Program-made: the position numbers and the translations under genes
Shown here: piece after piece, positions 24,965 to 37,600 of the stretch
Numbering within the stretch: position 1 is the first letter of the stretch
Layout of the letters: the number at the start of each line of letters is the position of its first letter
Assembly (NCBI GenBank): GCA_018881555.1
Contig: JACAXG010000239.1
Location: forward strand, 248,001-312,000
DNA length: 64,000 nucleotides
Direction of reading: 5' to 3'
Source: Amblyornis subalaris
Lineage: Eukaryota > Chordata > Aves > Passeriformes > Ptilonorhynchidae
Notes under the pieces: generated by a model
What the model saw: only the letters and a program-made list of their open reading frames with translations
Database searches by the model: none
What the model was told of the DNA's origin: nothing

Positions 24965-26621
24965 GTTACAAAACATCCTTAGTTCCCACACCCATAGTCA
25001 GATGTGCATGTCACAGTGCATGAAACAAGAACTGTTCCAGTGAGCGTTCAGGTCATGTTGTTGACCTAGTTGAAAACCCTGGGAAATTTACTCTGGCTAA
25101 TTAATAAGGTACTATTTACTCCAATGTGACAGGCTGAAATTGAGGAATAAAGACTGTTTCTATCCATTTTCTCAGAATTGCATTCCAAAAGCTCTACAGA
25201 GGACAAGGAATTCTTGCCCAGCACAAATAAACTCCAGTGCATGAGCTAAGTCAACAAACACACTTTCCCTTCTATGCACCAAGCAGTAAGGAATATCTCC
25301 CCCAGGAAGTTCAGCACTTTTTTGTGCAGTCCTGTACGATCCAGATCACTTTAAGCATTCAGTCACCTGGAAGCACGAAGTGTCCTGGGGAAGTACAGCT
25401 TAATTGCACATGGCAGCAATTAACTGTCATCATTTAATCATAATGGTACTTAGCTATTTCACAGTAATGTTGTGAGGACTAACAAAATACTGCATTTCTA
25501 AAATGATTTGTGACATCCAGAGCAAATATTGTTATTTCAAAAATACAAAGCATTTTCATAGTTATCTAAACAAGTGTGTGATACACTGGTAATAAATTTT
25601 TGTGTTGGTAAGCAAGAACTAATAACTATACTTATTTAAGTAGTAGAGTTTTTTTTAATCAAACAAAAGATATAATAAAATTAGTAAAAAACTCTAGGAT
25701 CAGATTCATCTGACAAGCCATAGACATCTACAATGTTAATACTTTATCTGAACTGTTGTATAGCCTTCCATTTCCATCAGGGGAGACAAATGGACCTCTG
25801 TGAGGTGTGATTAATCCCATCCTAAAGCAGATGTGTATACAATAAATAATGAATTGCTTCTTTGAAACTTCTATTTCTCTTTTTTGACTGAAAAGGCTAA
25901 AGGAGACAGGCAGGACAAAGAAATCTCTGCTTCTCATAGGCAGACAAAGTTGGTCAATTATGCAGTCAGTCACACAGGAAGTCAATTTACACATAATCAC
26001 CACTTAAGAACCACAATTCCTCTTACAAAATTAATTAATCTAGCTAAAGGATATATGTGAGGTTAGCCAATATACCAAAATTAATTCTGTAAATTTAAAG
26101 GCTATTGCGCTAATTTGGATGACTGAAAAAATGGTGAACAATCATTTTACACACTATGCCAAGTATGGGGTTTTGCATTATTGGCTGAAGGAAATTATTC
26201 AATACATAAAATGTAAACTGGAGGATTGTGGGGCAAAGAAACACCACTTAAAGTCAGCAGAGATGAAGTTGCCTGAACACGTTTCTCTTTTGCACTGAAT
26301 GAAATTATTTAAAGTTATTTCCATGATGATGCTTCTCNCCGTATGAAGACATGCCTGTTCTGGTTTTCCTGTTTGTTATCAGATGCTCAGCTATTCTGCC
26401 TGTTCAGTGGTTCAAATTAAATTGTTAATTATATAGACAGATGGATTGGATATTTTTCCACTAGTGCAGATAAATAAGTTGTTACAATAAAGAAGTTTTA
26501 TGAATGACTCGGTATTTGAAAGTTGCCAGAGGTCAATAACTCACTTATGTTACACAAATTCTTAAATAATGATTAGTTTTGCCTAAAACTAATTGCTTAG
26601 AGATTGCTACTGATTTATAAG
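24965..26621. other. AT-rich intergenic DNA, no gene seen
   Basis: Only short chance frames; no transposon recognised. Confidence 0.55.
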
Positions 26622-27249
26622 TGTCACGGGTGGGAGTGGGAGCTTCAGAAAAAGTTTATTAGAGAAGCCCTGCCGTGGAGTCACAAGGTGCAGAAATGAA
26701 CCCCAGCTTTCTAAACTCATTCTCAATCTTAGCCCCAGACTTTATCAACGGTTTAAGTAACTTTGTCCCACAGGATTAATGATGGCAAATCAGATATATT
26801 TTGATAAAATTAATGATTTATTATGACAAATGACTAGGCAAAAATCTTAATCAGAATTATTTACAGTGTAAAACCTAAAACTATGAGTTGTGTATGGTAT
26901 TGGATAAAATAGAGAGAGAAATTATATTAAAGCAATTATATTAAAACTAGAAGAAAGAAATAATTATTAAGTAGAGATTGATGTAACTCACCATACCAAT
27001 GCTCATGGGCAGATCTCTTTCACTCAACCTCAAGGAGTATCCTTGGGAGGCATACCCTACCCAAGGAAGGAATCTTCACACACTCCAAGGAGCAATATGT
27101 TACCTAACCATATGAGAGTCAACTGGACTTTTACGGTATAGAGTAATTGACTGCCAGCCACATGTCTCTGGTTGCCTCACTATCAGGATGTTAATTTGGG
27201 GTTCATGAGCAGACTGGTTTTAGCCTAATTCAACACCAAAACCAGCACA
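26622..27249 (-). repeat. LTR-like block, about 628 bp, minus orientation
   Basis: On the minus strand it begins TGTGCTGGTTTTGG and ends CCCGTGACA, with AATAAACTTTTTC shortly before the end, the layout of an LTR with poly(A) signal and U5. No clear target duplication (ATAAG/TGATG). Confidence 0.55.
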
Positions 27250-30200
27250 TGATGCNCCCTCTCAGTCCACTACTGACAGCCTTGCAAATAGGGCATTGTC
27301 CAAGTTGCTNNACAACATTCCACAGCANAGCATCCTGCTACAATAAGTAATATTTTTATAGGCTGGAATTGATCATATCAGTCTTAAAGAAGATATCCTT
27401 GCTGTTGGCTTTTATNCTTTCTCTACCTTTATAAGTGGGGAAAATAAAGGTTGTTATACAGTGTACTACCAGAAGATCATAATGTGTTACATAACACAAT
27501 GAACATTCACAGATTTAGGAACCAGTTTCTTTGAAGTGTATAGANTTTATTGCCTGAGAGAAGTTTAAATTTTAAAAGATCATTGTCTTTCATCTCTGCT
27601 AAAGTGATAATGAGAAAGTAACTAATAAAAGAAATTCCTCAAAAAGCCTTCGCTTTTGAGAATCCTCAAAAAAATTCCACTTAAAAATGGATGTGTGGAT
27701 GTGTTGTTAACGTTAACAATGCCAAGCTATACATGGGAATGTAGNAAGTGTCTACGGAGAAGAGCAGTGAGAATTGATGTTGGTTTGAGATTCCCAGAAG
27801 ATGGCCCAGCCANGTTCTTGCACTGGTGACAAGAGCCCAGCAGTCTAGAGTGTGCTAAGGTAAGCACTTGCAACTCAGTTTAAAAATAACTCAAGCAATA
27901 AGATGTGAATGGTCTTGAAGGAAAGCAAATCTGTGTGGCAAATTAGGACAGGAGAAACTAATGAAGAAANAGAAAGAATAAAATGTAATCATTGGAACAG
28001 ACCACAGGAAAGAATGCATACAAAATTGATTTAAGAGCTGCAGTTTACCTGAACTGCTAGCAGAAAGGAACTGACATTGCCAAATTAAAGGATTTCACCT
28101 GAGGGATAAGTAATTTCAAGTTTACTTAAGGAGAAGACCAAAAGCTTTGCTAGTTGGCTGATGGAGCAGTGAGTTTAGCTGCTGAATAAAACAAGTAATC
28201 CTGGGCCCAGACAGTATCAGGAACAATACATAGATTGTTTAATGCATTTAATGTTTATTCTGTTTCTGATAATATGGATTTAAATCTCAGATTGATTGAT
28301 TTAAATTTCATCCTGTGTTGAATGATTTCACTTTCCTTGATCTATATTAAAATTCATATTGAATAAGGCATTACTTTGCATATTAAGTCATTGGAGCTTT
28401 TATTCAGAGTAAAAGCATGGCTCTGTTTACAGAGAAGTATTTTTCGTCTTGATATTCACATGTAATCTTCCCTGGCATCGCTGGGACAGACCTGTTCAGT
28501 GATAAGAGGATGGAGTAACAGCTCCTAAAAAATGCATTGGGTAGGTCAAAGTCAGTTCTAATTGCATATCTTTTTTATTCATCTCAGAGGACTTTGTGAA
28601 TTTGGCATAATGCAGCTAAAATTAAAATTTGAAAATTCTTATTAATCTCCATCACCAATCTAATAACAGCGAAAGTAACATCCAGCCTAGCATTAGACAT
28701 ACTGTTTACCAAGCTTAGTTTTATGTATTAATGCCAATTTCCATTACAATTTCAGCAGAAACTATCAGCAACTTGCCTTCCTATGCAGTTGGTGGATGTA
28801 AAACTAGCCCTTACTTTGAAAAAAAAGACTGCTCATATGTGTAAGTTGCTCTACAGAACTAGCCCCCCAGCTACCCTTTNTTTACTTCCTACCACATTGT
28901 AAAAGGCAAGAAAATAAATAGGGTCTGAAAGTGGGTAGTGTTCAGAGATACTGAAAACAGCTTTCCTAACATAGCCCTGATTCCATACTCTCTTAAACTG
29001 TTTTCACACAATGTGAACCAAACTGTGTGTCTTCTTCTGATCTGTCTGTTCCGTGCAGCAAGCCCAAAAGAAGTGAGATCTGGCTGGTTTCAGCTGGACC
29101 ATTTCCACAAGAAGAGCAGAATATCCCCAGAGGGAATAAAGCTGTGTTAATACGCTCTTATTTCACTTGCCAAAGGAAACAGCGGAGAGTTGTCTAGAGA
29201 ATTTCTAGGTTTAATCTTTTCTCACCTGTTTTTGCAAGAGTGACATTAAAGCAACTCCCAGACTATATGAAAGAAAGGCAGATAACTGAATTGTAAAGGA
29301 ACCACAACTGCTCCTGAAGAGCACTGCTTCACACTAACCAAAGGGGAAGATTCAGCAGAGGATCTAGCCAGTACCACCGTCATTTGCAGGAGTGACTCGA
29401 TCTCTGTGAAAGCAATGGAGTTTATGATACAGATTATGTTTCGTGTTAAATGCAGTCAAACGTGGGGCTCAAAGGCTTATGTCTTGTACAAAATTTGCAA
29501 CAGACAAATAGTGATACTGCANATCCATTAATTTTAACCCTTATTACGATTTAGTACTCACAAAGCTTGGATCCATATAAAAACTAAAGATATAGTATTG
29601 TAACTAACCACTTCCATAGAGACTACTGTATGGCAAATGTCAGCAAAATCATGAAAAGTGCTGGCAACATGAGCAGGACCCTATTATTCAGCAATCACAA
29701 CACCAGAACAAAGGACAGTTTAACAGAACTCGGCGGTATCTCTCACTCTGCGCACAGTTAAATTGTAGAGAACCTTGAACAAAGTGTTATCAACATTGAA
29801 ACAGAAACGGGTTCAAACAAGAATTTTCAGCACCATGAAAAGTTATTAAACATGTTAGGCTCCATCCAGCCTCTCACTTATCAAATTCCTGCTGAAAACT
29901 ATGAAGGTGTTCCTGGAGGAAGTTTTGCCTAGAAGTGTCCTACCTATCATACCTTTTCCTAATCTTTTCTCTCTGTTCTACCACATAAGGTCCAGCGGAA
30001 CCATTCAAATTTTAAGGTCCAAAACAGATTAATATATGAGATCAAAACACTTAAAAAATTTGGAAACACAATGTGTCAGAAATGACAGTAACTAACAATC
30101 TGTTGATTGTGAAGCACTGCTCCTGTAAGAAGAGAATCAAGGCTATTTGAAAAGATAATGACAAGTGTTGGGACCTTCATATTCTTTCTGGTGTATATCA

Positions 30201-32049
30201 CAATATACCAGTTGAAAAAAGTGAGTACACAATTGCCATAAAATCATAGCTTTNAGCATGAGTAGAGAAGATCAGGAAAACATATTATAAAAGATGTTTT
30301 TGTAACAGCTGGCTCTTTTGCTGAAGTAAATTTTTCAACTCCCACAACAGACATACTGTGTTGCANCTCATATTTCAGCATTCCAGCAATTTTTTTTTTT
30401 TTGTACTATGTCTTGAAATAGTGAAATCTGTTTTTTCAGTCAGTGGTATCATACCAGGGAAATATCAGCTGAAGCATTGGTAAAGACAATAGTTCAGACA
30501 GATGTCACTAGCGTTCAGTTGTGACTGATATTCTGACATGACAAAGCAGTACAGTCCCTTTGGTCTGAACCACAGATCTGAACGAGGCAGACATGGTTCT
30601 ATCCAACACTACAAATTCTGTGAGCCAAACCGCCTTGGAAATGTCCGTGATTCACTTCAGCAGCAGCATTTCCCTGGCAGAGTGATTAGGACCAAATGAC
30701 TCTTTGTCCTGTTATAGCAGTTTTTGCCACTGCTCCAGGGGTATATGAATATGGTTGCTTGAGCAGGTTTGCCAAGGGAACAATACAGTTATGGAAGTTG
30801 TTACTTTGGATCCTCCTGTACAAACGAGCAGGAACAATGAATAGCAGATCCTTTAAGGGTACCCCAGAAAATGAAATACGCACCAGTAGTGTCTGTCTCT
30901 ACCAGTAGAAAAATAAATCCTCTTTTTTTGAGCCTTTCTACTCATAAAACATTTTTCTCCTTTCTTTGAAATGTTGCAGCTTTATTTTATTGGTACATTA
31001 GAAAATAATTTTCAGAAGAGTTTTCTAAAAGTTCTTTTTTTAATAAAAATCTAAATTTACAACTAGCAATGAAACAGCACTCAGAAGTAAGATGCTATAT
31101 CATACACATATCTCCTGTCTAATTGTCGTGATGTGAGTTCACATTATGGAAGTTGTGGACACTACAGAATTTTGTTGGTGATGTCACTTTCCAGTGAGAA
31201 GTGAAAAATGAGTAGAAAAATGCACAAAACTAAGGGAAAGAATATCTTTAACATATGGCTTTCCTCTAGTGCTTTGAAGAAAACACTCTAGTCTGAACAG
31301 CTGATATTCAGACAAAAAATAAACTTTGAAGNGAAATAAATATACCTGTATATAGTCATTATTCCATAAAGGACATAAGTAAACAGAAAAATTAACCTGG
31401 TCTCAAGGTCTCATACATGTGCTGAAAATGATGTATCAGAGTATTTTAAGAACAAATGATCTGCAGTTTTAATGAGGCTGGGCATTTGATACTCACTTTG
31501 ACTAGACAAAGTCAAAACTGGTAGCCAGGTTCTTAGAAACACCAGTGGATGTGAAGTAATCCCTGGAATCATCATGATGGGAGGGGAGTGTTTTCAGATG
31601 TCCCTTCTAATGGAGAAAATATTCCTGAAAAAGTCTTTCTGGCTGATGGAAAGAACGACTACTGAAAAGAGGTTGAGTAAGTAGTTTAATGACTGAACAA
31701 TTAGGGGTCTACTGCAGTCAGTAATGCACCTTGCTGTTCTNAGGTACTTCTCATTGATGGTCTTAAATTGGTCTTACTGATAGTTTTAATTATTTTTTTA
31801 ATTATTGCTTTTAATTAAGTGCTGGCTTAAGTGCTATCCATCAGAGGGACTGCACTCCTGAGTGGCAATCCTGGATGAAAAACCGGTGATTCCTGAAAGC
31901 CTGCTTCATAACAGCAGTTGTTGATAGTTCCAAAGAAAAATTAATTCATAGTTTTGTGTTTATTCATTTAAATTATATTTAAAGTTGATTGTTTTAAACA
32001 ATAAAAAGTTAAATGTCTATGAAAATGTTATTTTTCTTTATAACACACC
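27250..32049. other. AT-rich intergenic DNA, no gene seen
   Basis: About 4.8 kb without a recognised gene or transposon. Ns are frequent (27256-27970). A poly-T run lies near 30390-30402. Confidence 0.5.
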
Positions 32050-32400
32050 TGAAATACCAAATTATAGAGCTCAAAGGGATTTCATGAGTTCATCTAACCC
32101 TTCTAGACTGCCTCAGGAAAGGCAGCACCACAGCTCTGCTATTCCTGAGGGATCCTCGTCCAGTCAGCTCATTGATGACCTGTGACAGACACTAATGTAC
32201 CTCTTCCACTGCTTCATCAAAGCCTTCCTAATGGCTACCCCAATTATCCTTGCTGTTGTTCAATTCTGTTACTTCTACACCTGTCCGATTCCTCCAAAGA
32301 GAACAGAGCATATCATCATCATCTTTGTGAGCAGCCTTTTCTTTCACATGTCTGGAGACTATTACGATGATCCTTTCCTTTCACTGCAGCTATCCCACTC
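32050..32400 (-). mobile_element. old CR1 LINE 3' fragment
   Basis: The minus strand reads a CR1-like 3' end (GGGTTAGATGAACTC, ATGAAATCCCTTTGAG, CTCTATAATTTGG). The upstream limit is uncertain because of divergence. Confidence 0.5.
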
Positions 32401-33009
32401 TGTCTTTTCTTCCTGGGTCATGACTTTGAAACCCCACACTTGCCCCCACCCATCCCCCTCCAAGGATTATCTCTGATCAATGTATCCTTTTGCCAACAGT
32501 CACTCAAGCAGATTTCCATGCCAGCAAGTGCTGAGTAGAGAGGTTGCTGTGGGTGTTGCAATGCTGCAATACGGTAAATGTTCAACTCAGCTTCATTTAA
32601 TATATGGATTACCGGTATCCAAAAGATGAAGCACTATGAGTCCTCTCTGAAGTAAATGTTAGAAACGTGCATAACTGGACACAGCTATATGCAACAAGCG
32701 ATGTGGGATGAAAAGCTGGTGGCACATCACATGATGCTGGTGGCACAATATGCAATGCCACATTTTGCATGCTCCACAATCTCCCCTTCTGGGAGGCTCC
32801 ACTGCAATGTCGGCAGCTGCCCACCCTGAAGAGGAGTCAGAGGCAGCAGAAAACGCAAATTTCCAAAGCAAGTATTTGTCAGAAATGTTTCATAGGAGAA
32901 AAGGAAATATAGCGAGGAGGGTGAAGTAAATTCTTGCACTGTTGAACTGAGGACCTACAAAGTCAGCACAGGACGGTGACATAGATACTCCAGAGTATTT
33001 TTGAAAACA
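32401..33009. other. DNA upstream of the CpG island
   Basis: No gene recognised. Overlapping minus-strand frames of about 70 codons at 32609-32939 are not convincing. The region could contain distal KCNV1 promoter elements. Confidence 0.5.
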
Positions 33010-34100
33010 GGCTGAGCGCAGCTCGGTTAAAACAGGCTCGCTCACGCACATCGACCGGCCTTTACAGTGACTGCTTTACGCGAGTGACTTCAGACTTGAG
33101 CCGTGGGAGCAGCCTAAGTGAGGGCACGTTTTCTACTTAGGGACATGTTTGGGGTAACAGATATTGCGGAGGGGAGGCTTCCACACCGCCCTGCGAACTC
33201 GGTCCGGCAAGTTTGAAGGGCCGGTTTGTCCCAGAGGCAGCCCCCGGTGGGGGCACACGGCGCACTCCGACCGCACCTGCGGCTGCCNCGCCCGCGGCGC
33301 CGGGGCCGTGCCGTGCCGGGGCGGGGCGGGCGGGGCGCGGCGCGGCCCCGCCCGGCCCAGCCCGCGCACCCCGGTCCCGCCTGCCCCCCGCAGCACATGA
33401 CCCGCCATGGAGAGGCGCTGGCGCTGCCCAGAGGTTTGGANCCGGGGGAGCGAGCGGAGGCTGCCGGCGCGGGGGCGGCGGCGGCGGCCGGGGGCGGCAC
33501 AGCCGGGCGGCGGGCAGGTGAGCCGGCGCGGGGCGGGGGCGGCCGGGCGGCCCGGGGGAGGCAGCCCTGCTCAGGAGCCCGGTTCTCGGCCGCTGCCCCG
33601 GCGGTGGGGCGAGGGGCGCGGGGCTCGGCTCCGGCCGCAGCAGCCCCGGGCGAAGTGCAAGCGCGGGACGGGAGGGACGGGCCGGGCAGCGGCGCGGCCC
33701 CTCGGGCTGCTGTCGGGACGCTGCCCGGAGTCGCCGCTGAAGCCGGTGTTCCGTGTTGTGTCGTCCCGGTAGGTTTCCCCCACCGCGACCCGGTGGCCGG
33801 AGATGAGCGCCGAAGCGGAGGGGCCGTCGCGGGCGGATGGTCCCGGCGCGGACAGCACGAGGTGACGCCGCCTCGGGTACCGTGGCTCCTTCAGCATCCT
33901 CGCGGGTGCGGGCGGCGCTGGGCTGTGCAACACCCGCCTGACCTCCGCCCGGCTGGAGGCAGCGCTCGGAGGCAGCGGGGACGGTGAGGTGTTTCTCGGA
34001 CGATAGCCAGTGGCAACATTTCCAGCCTGGCCCGGCCGCCCCGCAGGCGGGGCAGTCTTCTCTGCAGCCTCGTTGTGGTTTTGATCCAGGAGAGTGTGGG
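33010..34100 (+). promoter_or_regulatory. KCNV1: CpG island and likely KCNV1 promoter/5' UTR
   Basis: The DNA changes abruptly from AT-rich to very GC- and CpG-rich, with many GGGGCGG Sp1-type boxes (for example around 33318-33345) and no clear TATA box. It ends just before the KCNV1 start codon, so it is the natural promoter and 5' UTR. Candidate 5' UTR splice donors are GGGCAG|GTGAGC at 33518 and CCCG|GTAGGT near 33768; whether the leader is spliced cannot be told from sequence. An ATG in strong context (CGCCATGG, 33407) opens a 121-codon frame ending at 33772, possibly an upstream ORF. Long frames here (for example 33226-33987) are Ala/Arg/Gly-rich products of base composition, not convincing genes. 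Confidence 0.8.
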
Positions 34101-34130
34101 CTGCTGCTGGCAGCTGCTGGCAGCTACAGG

Positions 34131-34612
34131 ATGAAGTCGCCTCCCTGCTGCATGTCTCTTTCTTCCCAAGCATCCTTGGAGGAACCAGGGAGTAGCACAT
34201 CCCTGGGTTCCCTGGACTCCAGTGTTTTCTCCAGTGAGGAAGAGCAGGGGCCCCTGCTCCAGAGGGTCATTCCTTCCCTGGACTGCTTTACTATCAATGT
34301 AGGAGGCAGCCGCTTTGTGATGTCCCAGCAAACTTTGTCTTGCTACCCNGACACCCGTCTTGGCAAACTAGCCGTAGTGGTCTCTGCTGCCCGGGATGTG
34401 GCTTCTGGCCTCCTTGAGCTTTGCGATGATGCCAACCTTGTGGAGAATGAGTACTTCTTTGACCGGAGCTCACAGGCATTTCACTACATCCTGAATTACT
34501 ACCAGACAGGGAGGCTGCATGTGATGGAGCAGCTTTGTGCACTCTCTTTCCTGCAAGAGATCCAGTACTGGGGTTTGGATGAGCTCAGCATTGATTCCTG
34601 CTGCAGGGACCG
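34131..34612 (+). CDS. KCNV1: KCNV1 coding exon 1 (N terminus and T1 domain)
   Basis: This exon encodes residues 1-160 and the first two bases of R161, then a CG|GTGAGT donor. The start is the first in-frame ATG of the open frame; no in-frame ATG lies upstream, although the frame stays open back to about 33984. The N terminus is Ser- and Glu-rich with the Kv8.1-like stretch [12 protein letters not shown], followed by [12 protein letters not shown], the start of T1. The N at 34349 is the third base of a CCN codon, so residue 73 is proline whatever the base. The Kozak context of the first ATG is weak (pyrimidine-free but no G at +4), so initiation at M8 cannot be excluded. Confidence 0.96.
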
Positions 34613-37600
34613 GTGAGTTGTGGGAAGATGAGGTGTGTGGGATTGTGGGCTAGGTGAGCTCAGCATTGACTTGCATTCAGGGACACTCAGGTGAGAGATC
34701 CAGCAGTGGGGATAGGTGAGGTAGCAGGGCATTCGGAAAAGCTGTGTGAGTTGAGCCCCAAGTGCTGCTCTGGTGGTGGATGGGTGTCAGAAANGGGAGA
34801 TGTGTTGGGCGAGGTCACAGCATTTGCTGTCGGAAAGGTTGTTTGTGAGGTCAAGATGGTGAGACAGGAACAGGGTCTGGGATATCCTGTAGTGGCTTTA
34901 GATGGGCCCTGGAAGCTGAAAATGTTTGAAAAGGACGATGCCAGAGGTGAAAAAGGTTGTGAAAAGGGAGATCCCCTTCGGTCATTGAGGTTATCATAGT
35001 TAGAGGGATTGGATGTGGAGTCAGGCACAATGTTGGGAGGGTTTGGATCCTCCCCACCTGCACTTTAATTTTGAAGGATTTCCAAATCCAAGCTGGAGAG
35101 GCAGAAGGGGGGTTGGTCACCTGCCAGGCTGAGTGTGGGTGGCATGGTTCCAGGAGGAGCCATGAAAGGAAGCATNGCACGTGGATGTAGCAGCTTACAG
35201 GGAGGGGGCAGCAACAGCGGGAACATGGCTCACTGGAGACAAATTATAACAGGCAGTTTAGGAACGAGGTGGGTTTTGGCTGAACCACCCCCAGCATGTT
35301 TCTGTTAATTCTATTTGCAGTTAATTTTTCCACCATATTTAATGTTACTGGTTTGGGTTTCTTAGTATTGAAGAAAGCAGTTACACTCTTGAGAAAATTC
35401 CTATTTATCTATAGTAGTTACATCAAAATTATTAGAAGGAAACAAAGAAGTAATCTCATCCNAAAAGGACATTAGATTTATTCTACCCTATTATGGTTCA
35501 GTTCTTCAGCTGAGAAAGTTGAAGCCTAGTTTTTGTTCCTTTCTTCCTTCTCTGTTAGGTATAACTGAAAGCTCCTACTATTCTGATGATACAAGGAGCT
35601 ACAGACCTCTTTGGCATATGCAGGACTAATTGTATTGAAGGCAAAATTGCATAACCCATTTGTCTAAGGCTTGAGCTTTGCAGCAGTCAAAAAGAAATAT
35701 TTGAAAGAACAAGATACGGTTTTTAGTGTACTTTTGGTATGTTTATGTTTGACAAAATTCCACTGTAAATACACTCTTGCTATATATTTACAGCATGTTT
35801 TACTCACTACAAATGCCTATGCACTTCATTTGAGAACCCATAGATTTAAAGAAAAATAGATACCTTGTCATCTTAGTGTGTATTGATCAGAACTTTATCC
35901 ATGAACTGCATGGNTTTTATTATGCCTTCAGTTTTACTATTGCAAATATGGACCAGTGTAATAAAGGTGCAATATAATTAATCAAATTGAAAACTGTTTA
36001 AAAACAGAGGATCTGGTTGTGCTAGGATTGCTTCCAAGAATGCGTGTTAGTCGTGCAGCAGATCCTACTGTAGTCAACATGATCCATATAAATAAATCAC
36101 TATCACAATAAAATTATTCTGCACCTAGAAAGTGTCACTGATGTGAAATGGGGGAATAGAAGTATATCAGGTCAGTGGAAACATACTGCAGTGTCTCAGT
36201 TAAGAAAAACTTCAACCATATGCTTGATATTAGGGTTTTCTGAGCTCACATAAGGTATACTTTAGTGTGTATTCATCAGACTTGCATGGTAAATGATGTT
36301 AAAAGAAAAGCATCTGCATATTGGTATTAAAAATCTCTTGNGGGGGGGGGGGGGNGGGNGGGNGGGGTGGTTCCTGGGCAGGTACTTCAGGAGGAAGGAG
36401 CTGAGTGAAGCCTTAGACATCAAGAAAGATGCAGAAGAACTGGATGCCCAAGATGAAGAAGAGGACTTTTCTGGTAGCCTCTGCCCCAATGTCAGACAGA
36501 AACTTTGGGAAGTTTTGGAGAAGCCTGGCTCCTCTGCAGCGGCCAGGACTTTTGGCACTTTGTCCATGGTTTTTGTTGTGGTGTCCATTGCCAACATGGC
36601 TTTGATTTCAGTAGAGCTAAGCTGGCTGGCCCCACCACTGCTGGATGCCCTAGAGTACCTGTGCATTGCGTGGTTCACAGCAGAGTTTGTTCTGAGGCTT
36701 CTGTGTGCACGAGATCGGTGTCGCTTCCTAAGGAGTGTGGCAAACATCATAGACCTCCTTGCTATTTTGCCTTTCTACATCACCTTGCTGGTGGAGAGCC
36801 TGTGTGGTGGTGAGAGCTCCCAAGAACTGGAGAACGTGGGGCGTATTGTCCAAGTGCTGAGACTGCTCAGAGCGCTGCGGATGTTGAAGCTGGGAAGACA
36901 TTCAACAGGTACATTTGGCCATGGCTGTGGTACATCTCAGTTTNGCTGCCTGCAACAGTTGTCCCTGGGCACAGTCCTCCATTTTGTGTGCATTTCTGCC
37001 AAAGCTTTTTTACACAATCTGTTAGCAGTAATAGCTTGTGAAAATCTTACTTTTGGACGTTATAATTGAGTGACAAGAGCCTTCTCTGATAAATTTTAGC
37101 TCTTCATAAAGTCTGGTATATTGTTTGCATAGAACATTTGCAAAAACAGACCTCCAAGTTGCATGCTGTAAATCATCCACCTGTTATTCATAGTGTGATA
37201 AATTTTGAAACATATATTTGAGTTGATTTTATTAGGGATGAAGCAGAAATCATCGGCCCACACTTTTTGTGTTATCCAAGGCCCACTAATCACAGCTGTC
37301 ACAATTTGGTTTGTTTAAAAGTACATGCGAGAAATATATCATGATTTTGTCCATGTCATAAATCCTGAAAACAACCACAGTGGAGAAAGTTTCAAGGAAA
37401 CTGCTTAAACTGCATCTTTGCAGGTGATCGGTTGAGCAGCTCTCTGGGCCTGTTGAACCCACTGGTGTTCCAGTGGTATGTGGAACCCACCTGGGGGNTG
37501 CTTACCCAGTTGGACCTAGGTGCAGCACAGAGCGGCAGTGCCAAATTCAGCCAGTGTTCGCCAATTGGTGTGGGGCTCTTAGTGTCCAGGTGCTCCCGAC

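Noticed and set aside
33226..33987. 253-codon open frame over the CpG island
   Set aside because: Composition is extreme Ala/Gly/Arg/Pro as expected of GC-rich DNA, several frames are open at once, and it lies in the expected KCNV1 promoter and leader.
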